Assembly (NCBI GenBank): GCA_008692225.1
Contig: VICG01000001.1
Location: 3,697,501 to 3,761,500, forward strand
Source of the DNA: Monilinia fructicola
Taxonomy: Eukaryota > Ascomycota > Leotiomycetes > Helotiales > Sclerotiniaceae
Direction: 5' to 3'
DNA: 64,000 nt
In this document: piece by piece, positions 10,586-21,800 of the stretch
Layout: every line of letters begins with the position of its first letter
Position numbering within the stretch: position 1 is the stretch's first letter
Translations under genes and position numbers: made by a program
The notes under the pieces: model-generated
The model's database searches: none
Told to the model about the DNA's origin: nothing
Seen by the model: the letters and a program-made list of their open reading frames with translations, nothing else

Positions 10586-13500
10586 TAATTAGAACTAAGA
10601 GCACTTTATGGAGAATAGAAAGAGGAGGCTAAGTAGCTGCAGATGGTTAAGAGGCTAGATGAGGTTGAGGTTGAGGTTGAGGTTGAGAGTGGGAGTGAGA
10701 GTGAGAGTCGAAGGTTTGTTTCTGGCCTTGTATATCCATCACATATCATATACGGTATACCGTGCGTGTAGAGAGAGAGGGTAACCTAAGGTTAGATTCT
10801 AATGATAAAGCCGTAATCTACATCTATCAAAGAAGCGAGGCTATCGAGCGATCGAGAGTTCCACATCTTCATCATCTGTTTTTTCACATCCCTGATTAGC
10901 TAGAACTACTCTGTATTGTAATATGTATCTACACTGTATATCCATATCTGTATCTACTTGAATCTATATATATAGTATCTATATCTATATCTATATCTAT
11001 ATCTATTCAATCTAATTCAGTCCAGTCTAGTCCAGTCCAGTCCAGTCCATCCATACCCACCACATCCACAACCACATCCACACCCAGTCCCCAACTCCCA
11101 ACCGAGACCTCGATTCCCCCAACGGCCTTCCTCTTTCAAACTGCCTATCATACCAGTTACGATACAATAAGAAGGTACCAAGTCAAGAAAAGTCAAAAGG
11201 CTCAAGAGCTCCCGAGGGAAAAGTTTAAAAGGCGAAAAACTTGCGCGGTGTTTTAAGATTCATCGAATAACATCCATCGCACACAGGCAGGCAGGCAGGT
11301 AGGTAGGCACTGTCGGAGGAACTCTTCCTGATGTATCCTGGTCGTGCCACGAGGTAAGACTGTACTGTGCTGTACGGTGATGGCGTCTTCTCCACGATGG
11401 GAGTTGCTTCTTTGGAGGGGGACAAGTTGAGGTGCTGGGTGTTTTGTTGTTTTGGGGGGGGTGGTAGGGGTGGGCACGGTGGGGTGGCTGGTGGGTGGAG
11501 GATGGATGAGTGGATGACTCAGGAGGAGTGGATGAGTGGGTGGGTGGGAAGAATGGTGGATGAATGGGGTGGATGAATGCGGTTAGTACAGTAAGTGCTT
11601 CGTAGGTTGATCATTTGGTACTCTCCCCCCCGGAATAAATGTTAATTGATGGATCCTCCCCAGTTTGCTTCATCTGATTGGTTATAATCCTTTGCACAAG
11701 CCAGATTTTGATCTTTAGTTGAATCAGGTGGAATTTAGCAAATTTTTATCCTTGGCTGTGGCAAAATCAAGGTCCAATGATAAAAACTATTTTGCTAGAT
11801 TTATATGGGCCGACCCATACTTTAACATTTATTCCGGGGGGGGGAGAGTATCTGGGTATGGGGGTGTTGAGGCGATATCGGAGGCTCTTGTGGGGAAGCT
11901 TGGCTTTGATTGATGACATGAACTTGATTTTGATGGTGGTGGGATGGATGGATGATGGATGATGGATGGATGGATGGAAAGGTTTTTGTTGGTGATGGAT
12001 GAGAGGGGGATGATGGATGATGAGCAATGAAATAATAAACAATGAATAATAAGCAATGAATAATAAATAAAACAACAAACAAACAATACGAGTTGATTGA
12101 TATAAATTATAAGTTGAGATGATTTGTTTGATGTTAAAAGAACCTTGGAATACTAGGTAGATACTCCGCAGGTGATATAGAGTAGTATTATCTACCTAAG
12201 GTAGGTATTGGATGTGGTTGTTATCAATGCACGTGTGATGAGATATGAATGTGCGGAAATACTAGCGACTCCAAGAACCTGGGCAATACACTTCGTCCCG
12301 TTATGAGTATGATGATAATTGATATGAACAAATGAGATTTCAAAGAAATGTTTGTAAACCTCGAAGAAATCTTGTCAATCTTTATCATCGTTATCATCGT
12401 TATCATTTCATCATTCTATCGTTCTATCGTTCTATCGTTCTATCATTCTATCATTCTATCATCTTGTCTTCTTGTCTTCTTATCATCATCACGGGTTACG
12501 ATAGAAACGAGCCGTTCTGTTCCGTTCCGTAAATTGCGCAGCCCTGGAGGTGATTGATATATATATATCGAGTAATACTGTACTATGTATATTATCTAAG
12601 CAGTACAGAGTAGATACTAGGTACGAGAGAGATCCATGGATACAATACAATTATCCACCTGGGCATATTCAGCCATTAGAAGAAAGATTACCTAATCACC
12701 ACTAGCTCCTTGTAGGCAAGTAAGTGCTTCAAGTTATTACCTTCCTACTTACTTGTACACCATCGGAGAATTTCTCAACCCTTTGAATTACCTACAGACT
12801 GCTCCGTACATACAGTCCCGTAGATAATAAGAATATATATTACTTTGTAGTCATTCTCGTCTCATTCTCAACTTCTCTTTCCTTTTTCCTTTCCTCCTTC
12901 CTTTCTTTTGTGTTTCCCTTGAAGTCCACGGCTACCACCAGTATACCTACCTAGGGACCTGGTAGAGACGGAGTAGACACGGAGTAGACAATACCTCCCA
13001 GGCCGGGTAGTATCGATCGTTGTATCTTGACGCGTGTTAGTAAGTTTTCAAGGTTTAAGGTTCCAAGGTTACATATATTATCCACCTGCCTAGCCTTACC
13101 TTCTTGATTACTTGTGCCTACTACCCAGGTAGATCATAACCTTGAAACCCTTCTTTACCTTTTGTTTACCTTTTACCTCGTTTATTAACCTTTCAGATTC
13201 AATGTTTAGTTTAACCTGCTAGATACTAGAGATTAGATATAAGAAATCACTTAGCAGATACATTATACATCACCCGGCATACTCTGTACATCAATACGGA
13301 GTACGAGTACATCCATTCCATAGCATACTAGGTAGATACACACCTAGGCATTCCAAGGTTCTTAACAGAGTGTATATATATACTACCTAGGTAGGTATAT
13401 ATTATATATACGTAATCTAACAATAATCGATAATCTAAATACAACTACATCTACCTGTGGACAACCACAACAACCCAACTCCTCCTCAACTTGCTCTCTC

Positions 13501-14548
13501 ATCCATCAATCGTCATTATCATTATCATCATCATCATCATCACTTGAACCTCCTTACTTAAATATCACACAACAATAATAAATTCCCTAGATACTTCTTA
13601 ATCAATAATAATCATAGATTCAACAACCAACCTTACCTTCAATCATCAATACAAAACCTCAAAATCTCAATTGTCTCGGCTTTTTCATCTCTCTTCTCTC
13701 TACTTTTATCTACTTATTACTCAATACATACATACATACCCATACCTAGGTACATACATACGGAGTACATACATACATACATACATACCTACATACATAC
13801 CTACATACATACATACCTACATGCATATATGTACATTTACCACTTGGGAACAACATACAACATCCAACATTACATTTATCCATCGCTTCATCTATTCCTT
13901 TTATGAACTTGACTATCTCCGAAATTCCCAAGATTAAGACGTGGTCATCTCAACCTATTAGATGCTCTCAATAACTAGATCACATTAATTTAAGCTTTCT
14001 AATCTGGTTCACTATTGAATCATCAACCGACGAGTATCCCCGACATCCACCTGAATTAGGAAGCTCATACTCGTGGACATCCATTGTATTCCAGGTTGTA
14101 ACCACTTTACACCCTCAATATATTGAGTAAAATCACTCCAATCCAATCCAATCCAATCCAATAAATTTCATTCATTTCTAATTGATCCTGTAGCCAGCCC
14201 ATCTTTCCAAGGTCCCCCGGGCTCCCTCATATCACCCCAAAAACAAAGGAATGCTGACGAGCATTATCAAATGATTCACTCAGCTTCGAACCATCGAATA
14301 AGACGTCAAGAAAGACCCGTGGACTTCCTCAAATCACTCTTCTATCCCATACGGAAAGTATCCAGCCATATATCTCCTTACATTCTTGCATAATCTAGAA
14401 ACTTGCAACCAGTTTATCTGGTTTGGTCATGAGAACATAATTACCTCATCTGTCCTCTTTAAAATCCGTTCCACCTTCCACGTACGAGGTCCTGCTCCAT
14501 AGACGAGAGTAAACGAGTTTCCTTTCTTTTGAGAAAAGGTTGATCCAA
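10586..14548. other. Long intergenic region rich in simple repeats
   Basis: No convincing gene in about 4 kb apart from the element at 11621-11848. It contains GAGGTT units (about 10665-10700), a TATCTA run (10970-11000), CCAGT units (about 11020-11050), GGATGGAT runs (about 11940-11985), a TTCTATCG minisatellite (about 12410-12470) and ACATACAT/ACCT repeats (13720-13830). Palindromic TACCTAGGTA and TACGGAGTA motifs are frequent between 12.1 and 13.8 kb. The last few hundred bases before 14549 probably hold the F-box gene promoter. Confidence 0.6.
11621..11848. mobile_element. Family D short inverted-repeat element (MITE-like, 228 bp)
   Basis: The terminal inverted repeats read CTCTCCCCCCCGGAATAAAT then GTTAA at the left end, with the same sequence inverted at the right (11824-11848). 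They are about 25 bp and differ only in C-run length (7 versus 9). Both ends are flanked by TA (11619-11620 and 11849-11850). The interior is unique and of ordinary composition, with no transposase. Size, TA duplication and short terminal repeats fit a MITE mobilised by a Tc1/mariner-type enzyme. The single copy in the window is hardly mutated, so insertion is likely recent. Confidence 0.75.
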
Positions 14549-16807
14549 ATGGAGAACAACGAAAAATACTTGCATGGTCGTTTGGATCCCGGTATCGAAT
14601 CGACTTTACAGTTAGTCGAGGGAGTGGAAAGTCCGGACTCAACTTCTTTCTTACCTTCACTGGACGCACCCTCCCCTGAATCATCACACGGTGAAAACGC
14701 GATATTTACGGGTATGTCCCTTCCTCTGTTGCATTGTCTTTGCTTGGTATTCTTGGCTTTTTGGTGTTGCATCTTTCGCTTGATGGAAATGACAAGGTCT
14801 TTCAGTTAAGCATAATTTTAAATTCCCGTCTCAGTCTGGAAGAATGTCAACTGATAGGAATCCTTTTCATCTCTAGGTATCACGTCTTCCAATGAAGCTA
14901 CAATCAACTTCAACCATCTTCCAACGAGCTGCTTCGTCAAATTTCTTCCTATCTCCGGCCTTGCGATTTGATAAAGTTGGGCAAAACATGCAAGGTTTTG
15001 TCCGAAGTCGCCAAAACCGATTCTCTTTGGCGATACTTTGTGCAGAAAAACGTCCCGGGTATTAAACTTGATTCCCCTTCTCCATGCCGATCTTTCAAGG
15101 ACCTTTACAAAGCTCATGATCCTCACTGGTTTCTTCCAAAGCACAAGATATGGTTTGCCGATGTTCCCAGTTTCGGTCAGTTGGTAATTGCTAAATACGA
15201 CCCCAAAACCGGTTCTATCTTCTTACACCGGCTTGTTGCCGAGAAGAAGCCACCTCAATTTTATTTTTGGGGAGATGATACCAAAGTTATCGTTCACTGC
15301 TTTGAACCCACGGTAACATTTCCATGATTGGTCTCGACGGTTAGACCTCGATGCATATTCTCACCGATCTTTGTCACGTATGGGTGAAGCTGAACGTAGA
15401 CTCAAGGGAGAGGTACCGATGCCATTGGCGGGGACACACATCTCGTATTCGTGTTCGTGAGTCGAATTTCATGCTGGCAAAATCTTCAGTGATTGAAAAC
15501 CCCAGCCGCAAACTGTTGAAAGATAAATGGCCACCTCCAAATATACCAGCAAAGTTTCACGTCGACCGTCCGACTGTCTTCGACCAGGGTTCTGAGGTTA
15601 GATGGGGTCGACCTGAAAATCGTTTTCAAATCAGTGAGCACTCATTTCGAATTCGACAGTGGATGGATATGAATGGTCAAGTACGAATGGGAGACGAAAT
15701 TCAAACATGGTCAACCATTGACCCAAAGTTCTATACACCGACGGAGTATAGCCCTTACAAAGGCATCTTTGTAAGTTTATTCCCATTCCCTATCCTCTTT
15801 CTCAATTCATCCCGAGACTGGAATTATATCTCCACTCGAAGTAACCGACTAGAAATTTGCCTTTCCGATTGAGTTTTCTCAAGGTCCCACTATTCCCCAA
15901 CATCCAACCACTTTCCAGATCCTCTGATGAGTCTGATCCCATCGGATTTGAGTACACCTGATACCCTTTATGGTGTGTTCTTCATGAGAACTTGCTCAGG
16001 GTATCCAATTATCCAAAATATACCAGCAATGAGATATTTTTGATCTTAGAACTTGTTTTGTTCGTTTCAACTTCAAGGCACTGCACTGAATCCGTTCAAA
16101 CTCAATTCGATCACCCTCAAATATTTACAATCTCTCAATTGAAAGCTTTACATCTAGCCGTTTGATTACCTGTGTTTTAGCGGTTCATCTTCAATTGAAG
16201 CCTACTTTTGTTCACCTACTTTTGTTCACCTGCTTTTGTTCACCTGCTTTTGTTCACCTGCTAACTTAATCACACTTATAGATCGGGGATTACTCGGGTC
16301 ATGGCACAGAATTCTTATTAATTGATCATCGTGATGGACCTTATAAATACGATCAGTCAAATACATTGGAGCGAAAAGAAGACGAATCAGTTGAAGGATG
16401 GGAAGCAAGGAAAAAACATGCCCGAATTTATCAAGGTTCTCTACGAGCGGTTAAGTTGACCGGGGATCCAAATGTACCTCGAGGTGAACTTACATGGATC
16501 GCTGATGATATTGGTGAAAGGGGGTTTGTAAGATTTGGGGAAAAGAATTGGCCTGGTGCAAGAATCGTACGAAGTCTTGGTCAAATTGCAAACGTAGGAT
16601 ATGAAAACCGTATGTATCTTTTGGAATATTTTAAAAGCTTTCACTGACCATCTTATAGCCAAATACATCGAAACTCAACTAATAATGATATCACACGATA
16701 TATTGGCGCAATACTGGGAACCTTTTGGACATATTTCTTTTTTTCGTCGAGTCAATATTGATGACCTTGTAACAGCGGAAATTGGGAATTCATCAACTTG
16801 GGAATGA
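14549..16807 (+). CDS. F-box protein (fungal family, frame-disrupted)
   Basis: Probable substrate receptor of an SCF ubiquitin ligase. ATG at 14549 (MENNEKYLHGRLDPG). Introns: 14712-14876, 15771-16281 and 16610-16658, all GT..AG with phase-consistent joins (FTG-ITSSNEA, KGIF-IGDYSGHG, EN-PKYIETQL). The F-box reads NHLPT, then after a one-base break near 14933 LLRQISSYL..DLIKLGKTCK..LWR. It is followed by the conserved fungal block DPHWFLPKHKIWFADVP..YDPKTGSIFLHRLVAEK and a C-terminal region ending ISHDILAQYWEPFGHISFF..STWE-stop. Further frame breaks fall near 15320 and 15450. The 511-nt second intron is unusually long and carries a minisatellite. The substrate is unknown. Confidence 0.78.
16201..16265 (+). 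repeat. Intronic minisatellite
   Basis: Four to five units of a 16-bp sequence (CTACTTTTGTTCACCT / CTGCTTTTGTTCACCT) close to the 3' end of the 511-nt intron of the F-box gene. Confidence 0.85.
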
Positions 16808-17375
16808 ATTGAAGGAAGGTTTCTATCTTGTGTCAGGTCGAATTATGGAGTAAAAGGTTTAGATAATACACAAGGTCATGGATGGAGTTCTGGATCACGG
16901 TACATCTCAAGGAGGATTGGGAAGATTCGGTCTTGAGGGGTTAATTGCCATTCATTTCCTTTGTAGAGATACCTTTGATAGTTATGAGATGACGAATAAT
17001 CATATCTATCTCAAAGTTTTCATTGTTTTAAAATTACAATAGTGCTCAGTAGGTAATTACTGCGTACTCGAGTAGATGATAAGTTGGTAGGTACCTCCCG
17101 CTCAGGCTACCTAGGTAACCTTCAAGTGCTCCAACCCCCAACACACAAAAAACCCACAAAGAAAGAACCTCCCCCAAACACGGCCAAACATCGGCCTCCC
17201 CCCCCCCCCCAATAATCCAAAACCGCAAATCAAAATCCGACAACCCACTCACTCGCCCATCCCCACAAAAACCCACAATCAGATATGTATGTAGATTTAT
17301 GTAAACATACCTAGGTATATATAACCCTAAAATTACACCCCCACCCGCATCGTCAAGCAGCAATACAGATAAACT
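16808..17375. other. Spacer between F-box gene and tRNA
   Basis: No gene seen. It carries TACCTAGGTA-type palindromes at about 17098 and 17306 and a C-run at 17200-17210. The upstream part is the 3' flank of the F-box gene. Confidence 0.5.
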
Positions 17376-17508
17376 GGACTTGTGGTGTAGTGGTTATCAT
17401 TCTTCCTTTACATGTTGATCGTCGGCGTTCGTCCTTGCTTTGTTGTGGGCGCGGATGGATGGTTGATGGGATCGGAAGCGGTCCCCGGTTCGAACCCGGG
17501 CGGGTTCA
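17376..17508 (+). tRNA. tRNA-Val(TAC): tRNA-Val(UAC) with 60-nt intron
   Basis: Acceptor 5' strand GGACTTG (17376-17382) pairs with CGGGTTC (17501-17507), with three G-U pairs, then discriminator A at 17508. D-arm GTGTAGTGGTTATCAT. Anticodon stem CTTCC (17402-17406) pairs with GGAAG (17474-17478). The loop reads TTTACA plus C after removal of an intron at 17413-17472, placed after position 37 as in eukaryotic nuclear tRNAs, giving anticodon TAC. T-arm CCCGG-TTCGAAC-CCGGG is perfect. The overall sequence closely follows the known fungal tRNA-Val pattern. The acceptor-stem wobbles could be natural or C-to-T changes; function is likely but not certain. Confidence 0.85.
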
Positions 17509-17810
17509 TTTGTGTGTGTGTGTTTTTTTGGGGGTGAAGGGCCGGCGGGGGGAAGTGGTGCCTTTTTTTTTTTTTTTTTTTCTTCTTTTTTTTTAAAGGT
17601 GGTAATTGATTGGGATTGGGATTGGGATTTGTGCTTATTTGTCGCGGATGTAAGAGAAAGTGGGAAAGAAGGGGGGCAAGATCTTGATGTGTGGTTTAAA
17701 GGGTTTAGAGGGTTTAGAGGGTTTAGAGGGGTTTGGAGGGTTTGTTGATGGTGTGGTTTATATTGTGGTGATGGGCGAGGGAAGGGAGAGGGAGGGAGGG
17801 AAAGGCCCTA

Positions 17811-18829
17811 GAGTACCACTTTTCTGGCAGTATGCCATATAATTGTAGAATCCTCCCTAACTCTTATTATAGCGTATATTTTACGTATATAATGGGAGGA
17901 GCTTTGAAGCGTCCATATTGAAAGATTTTCGGAATACTACCTGGCGTTGTTTTGGGTCAATGCCGGGCTAAAAATCTACAAAATAGAATATCTTTTAAAT
18001 TCTTTTTCATATATTGTAAAACTTTTATTTTTTAGGAATTTCAATATGCTCAACGTTTATTTTTTAACTTGATAATACTCTGAAGCATTATTTTTAATCT
18101 TTAATGGATTCGTTAATTTGTTATGATTTTTTAAAATAAATTCCGTTTTTAGTTGATTTTTAACCCGGCATTGACCTAAAACAATATTAAGTATATTATT
18201 AGCTTTAAATACAGTACTTGTATACTATTCTTAATCCCATTTCTACTCTTTAATTTTATTTTAATATTATTAACTTTACTTTAATATTATTAATACCATT
18301 AATACCATTCATACTATTAATACCATTAATACCATTAATACTATTAATACCATTAATACCATCAATATCATCAATACTATTATTATTTTATCAATAGTAA
18401 GTTATTCCATTCATTAAAAATTGCTTTTCCTACCTCGCTTCCATTCCCCTATTTCGAAAAGGCCCCCCCCCCCTCCTATTCTCTAATAACGTATTAAATT
18501 AACCACTTTAGATTCTGAATAGCTTCAATACTACCCATAACAACAACAATAATGATAATACTATAGATTTGTGATATGTTCGAATATGCTTAAATAAGCC
18601 GAAATCATATAATATACTTGAAAAACCTTAATTTGATATACTAAGATTAAGCTTGGAACAAACTAAGCTTAAATAAATATATGGACTATTAACCTTAGTG
18701 TTAACTACTCTTTTTATGCTATATGCTCGAAGATTGAGAGATTGCTTGATTTTATATGTTGAAATGCTATTTTGGATATAGCAATATGCCATATCTGGTT
18801 TATGGCATAATGCTATATTTTTGGTACTC
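17811..18829. mobile_element. Family C inverted-repeat element, copy 1 (interrupted by family A)
   Basis: Left end CTAGAGTACCACTTTTCTGG, right end ..TTTTTGGTACTCTAG; both contain TA (17809-17810, 18830-18831), so the element proper starts GAGTACCA and ends TGGTACTC. Subterminal ATGCCATA motifs are shared by both ends. The body aligns through its length with copy 2 (39624-40387), except for the 252-bp family A insertion (17940-18191) and different numbers of TTAATACCA-like units (about 18290-18370). No transposase frame. Confidence 0.78.
17940..18191. mobile_element. Family A inverted-repeat element, copy 2 (252 bp, nested)
   Basis: Left end CCTGGCGTTGTTTTGGGTCA then ATGCCGGGC; right end GCCGGG-like ..ACCCGGCATTGACCTAAAAC then AATATTAAG; TA on both sides (17938-17939, 18192-18193). 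Family C copy 2 has an uninterrupted AATACTATATTAGC at the same place, which marks the insertion site. Much shorter than copy 1 at 7653-8781 but with the same ends. Confidence 0.78.
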
Positions 18830-18832
18830 TAG

Positions 18833-21800
18833 GGAGGGAGGGTTGTGGGTGGAGTGAAGGTTTTGTGATGGGTTGGTTGGTTGGTTGGTTGGTGTTCGGC
18901 GGGTGAGGTGAGGTGTGCTCACTGCTAAGCTTGTTTGGGGGGGCGGGGGATTGCGCTGGGTGGTGGGTGGGTGAGTTTCTCTTGTTGGATGGGGTGTGGT
19001 GGGGCGGGATTGAATCGAGAATACTTGGATAGGGAGTTTTATTAGGGGTTGGGGATTGGGGATGGTATGTTGGGGAGGGTATGTTGGAGTTGGATTGGGT
19101 TGGGTTGGGTTGGCTGGTGGATGGTAGGATGCATGCATGCATGTATATGGCTAGAGAAGATGTTTGGACATATAAGGCTACTTCTGGCGGGAAAATGCTG
19201 TGTTGTGTGGTGTTGTGTTCAAATGTGTGTGTGGGCAGTTTGGGGGAGGGGAGTGGGGAGGGGAGGGGGGAGGGGAACTTTTCTTGGGTTTCGGAGAGGG
19301 TTTGCTGGTTCTATGGTTCGTGCTAGTGGTGGCTAGTGGTGGCTAGCTTACTGCTCTTTTTGTTTTCCATCGGGAGCCCGAGCGTATTGTTGATGTCTTT
19401 GTTTACTGGACCTTCCTGGATCAACATCTTACTTCTTGTTCTTCTTGTTCCTGCTTCTTTTTTCTCTTTGTTCTTTTATGTCTTTTACATGCTCCATTTT
19501 TCATGGGTTGTTATTCGGGGGGTCGGGATGGTGCCGGTGGTATTGATATTGTGGTTTTTAGTATATTGCCAATGTGGCATCTGGTTCTGTGGAATGGGAA
19601 TCCTTAGGAAGCACCGAGGCGCATCGAATGCTTTTGGTTTTGGGTGGATGGATTGAGGGATGCTTGGGTATCTGTTGTTTGTTGACTGAGCTCTGAGATG
19701 TGTTGGGGCTTTCTCTGTATATTTCGTCGCTTCAGCTCTGAAGCGTGTGTCGAATTATGGGGAATGTTGGGTGAAGAGAGGGAAGTGGATGTTGAGTAGT
19801 AGGAAGGGGGGGGGGATGTTTTGTGGGTATAGAGTTGCACTGGTATGGTGGTGATGAAGTCGTGAGTGCTGTAGCTTTTTAATGATTCGGGTCTGATGGT
19901 GCTGACATGAGGTGTTTTGAGTGGAGTACTGTGCCCGGGATTTTGAAGAGTCTATCGGGTTATCTTCTGAGCAGGGAGCGTGAACACTGGGGTAAGAACA
20001 GGTTTGAAGAGGAGTGAAGTGAGGGTGCTGTGAGGTTTTATAGTCATGGGGAAGATTGACGATCGGTCATGCGAGATAGAATCATTCGATGATGTCGGGC
20101 GATGAAATTATTAACCCCCATAGAATATTGACGAGAGGGGTAATACTTCTCCGTGACCGTTGGAATGGATTTGATGTTGGGATGGGTAGCATTTCTGCAA
20201 TAGGAATTGATTTAGCGCTTCTGGCTTTGGAGTTAGGGGGTGCTCGGTCCAAGTAGTGATCGTGATGCAGAAATTGTAGATGAGATCTTCAAAGGGGTCT
20301 GCTAGGCGGGAGATCTAGTACTGCATGGGAATGGTGGGCAGGATATTGGTGCGGAGTTACTATCATACATTACCTCGACAAATAAGGCAAAGTGCTTGTA
20401 TGTCGATTTTCTCACAATGGTCTCTCTCAAGGGCTGGCCAAAGTACGGAAAAGTCAGGGGGAAGAACTGCCGGCGTGAGAGGACTGAGATTGCACGACTA
20501 CATGTCAAATTCCCATTTTATTATTTCACAATAATGGACTTCCCTCGAACTTTATCGAACTTCCGAGAGTTTGCGCACTGAGATGGTGTGAAAACTATTG
20601 GATTGTTTCCTTCTGGTACAAAGGCGCATGATTGCTCTATCGGTTGATATGAGTCCTACACCTCGAAACCAAATGATCAGTTGATCAAATCTAAGCTTCC
20701 TGGTACCATATCCAAGCGACCTATCATCGGATCAAATAAAGAAGCTGTTCTTCATTCCAAGAGATGTTACAGAGCTCGTGCTGCAGTTTCCCCATCCCAG
20801 GAAGCTCAAAATAAGCAATTGACTGATAGCCCTCCTCTTGTTGTCAAGATCTCTCCTTGGACCTTTGGCGCAATACCAACTTTAGATAGCGCGGTATCGA
20901 AAGCATATGCTGTTGTTGGGATGGGAAGGCTATTGGTGGATCATGATATGATATCGCGTCACGGAGTATGGGAGTGCATGCACGTGGATTTTCTTGTGCT
21001 TGATTCTATCATTTTTCGAACGGGATCTGTTCGCGTTGGGGTTTTATGATTCATGTATTGAGCAAATAGGAAGGACTAGGTAGTGGTCGCTATGGATATG
21101 GTTGTTGGGTTGAGTAAGAGTTGGAGTGATTTTGATGTTGGGATGATCTAGGTGTTTGGCGTCTTCTAAATGTTTCAACGTATCGAAGTACCAGAATATC
21201 TTTGAAAGTTTCAATCTATCTGATTTCTACATCCATTTTGATATCTGAACCCTTTCAAATGTTCAAACCTATCTGGTTCGACGTCTGAAGAACAGATTAT
21301 TCATCGAAAATAAACGTCACTAGCTCTCCAGAGTTGTGATTTGGCACCATGATTGATGCAAATTCCTATTGTTCATGATTTCCCTAGGTTCTGTGCAGAA
21401 TGATTCCATGCACATCACCAATTAATGATACTTTGATCTTAAATCGTAATCGAAAGTTCTTGTACCTTTAAAAGATTCACGGATAGTTTCGGCTCTAATA
21501 TCAATGAGACCCTTTCTGCTTCTATTCTCATCGCTGAGATTTAGAGGGAGGCGGCTAGTATATGAAGTCAAGGACTTGTTAATCCAACGAGTTTTGCTTT
21601 CTCGAAGTAACAGTTCCTCTTGATATCTCAACTTGGTTGAATGTTCAAATTCACTCCAATATCTAAATACACCTGAATATTCGAATCAATCTTAACATTT
21701 AGAATCAGATAAGTGTCTCATGGATGAAGGAAAGTGAATCCATACTCAAAGTGATATGAAATGACTACTTATTGCTAAAGGCCCATTATAGCCCAGTCTT

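Noticed and set aside
20681..21049. 122-codon plus-strand frame
   Set aside because: Balanced composition but no family resemblance, no splice context and no neighbour evidence; left as unsupported.
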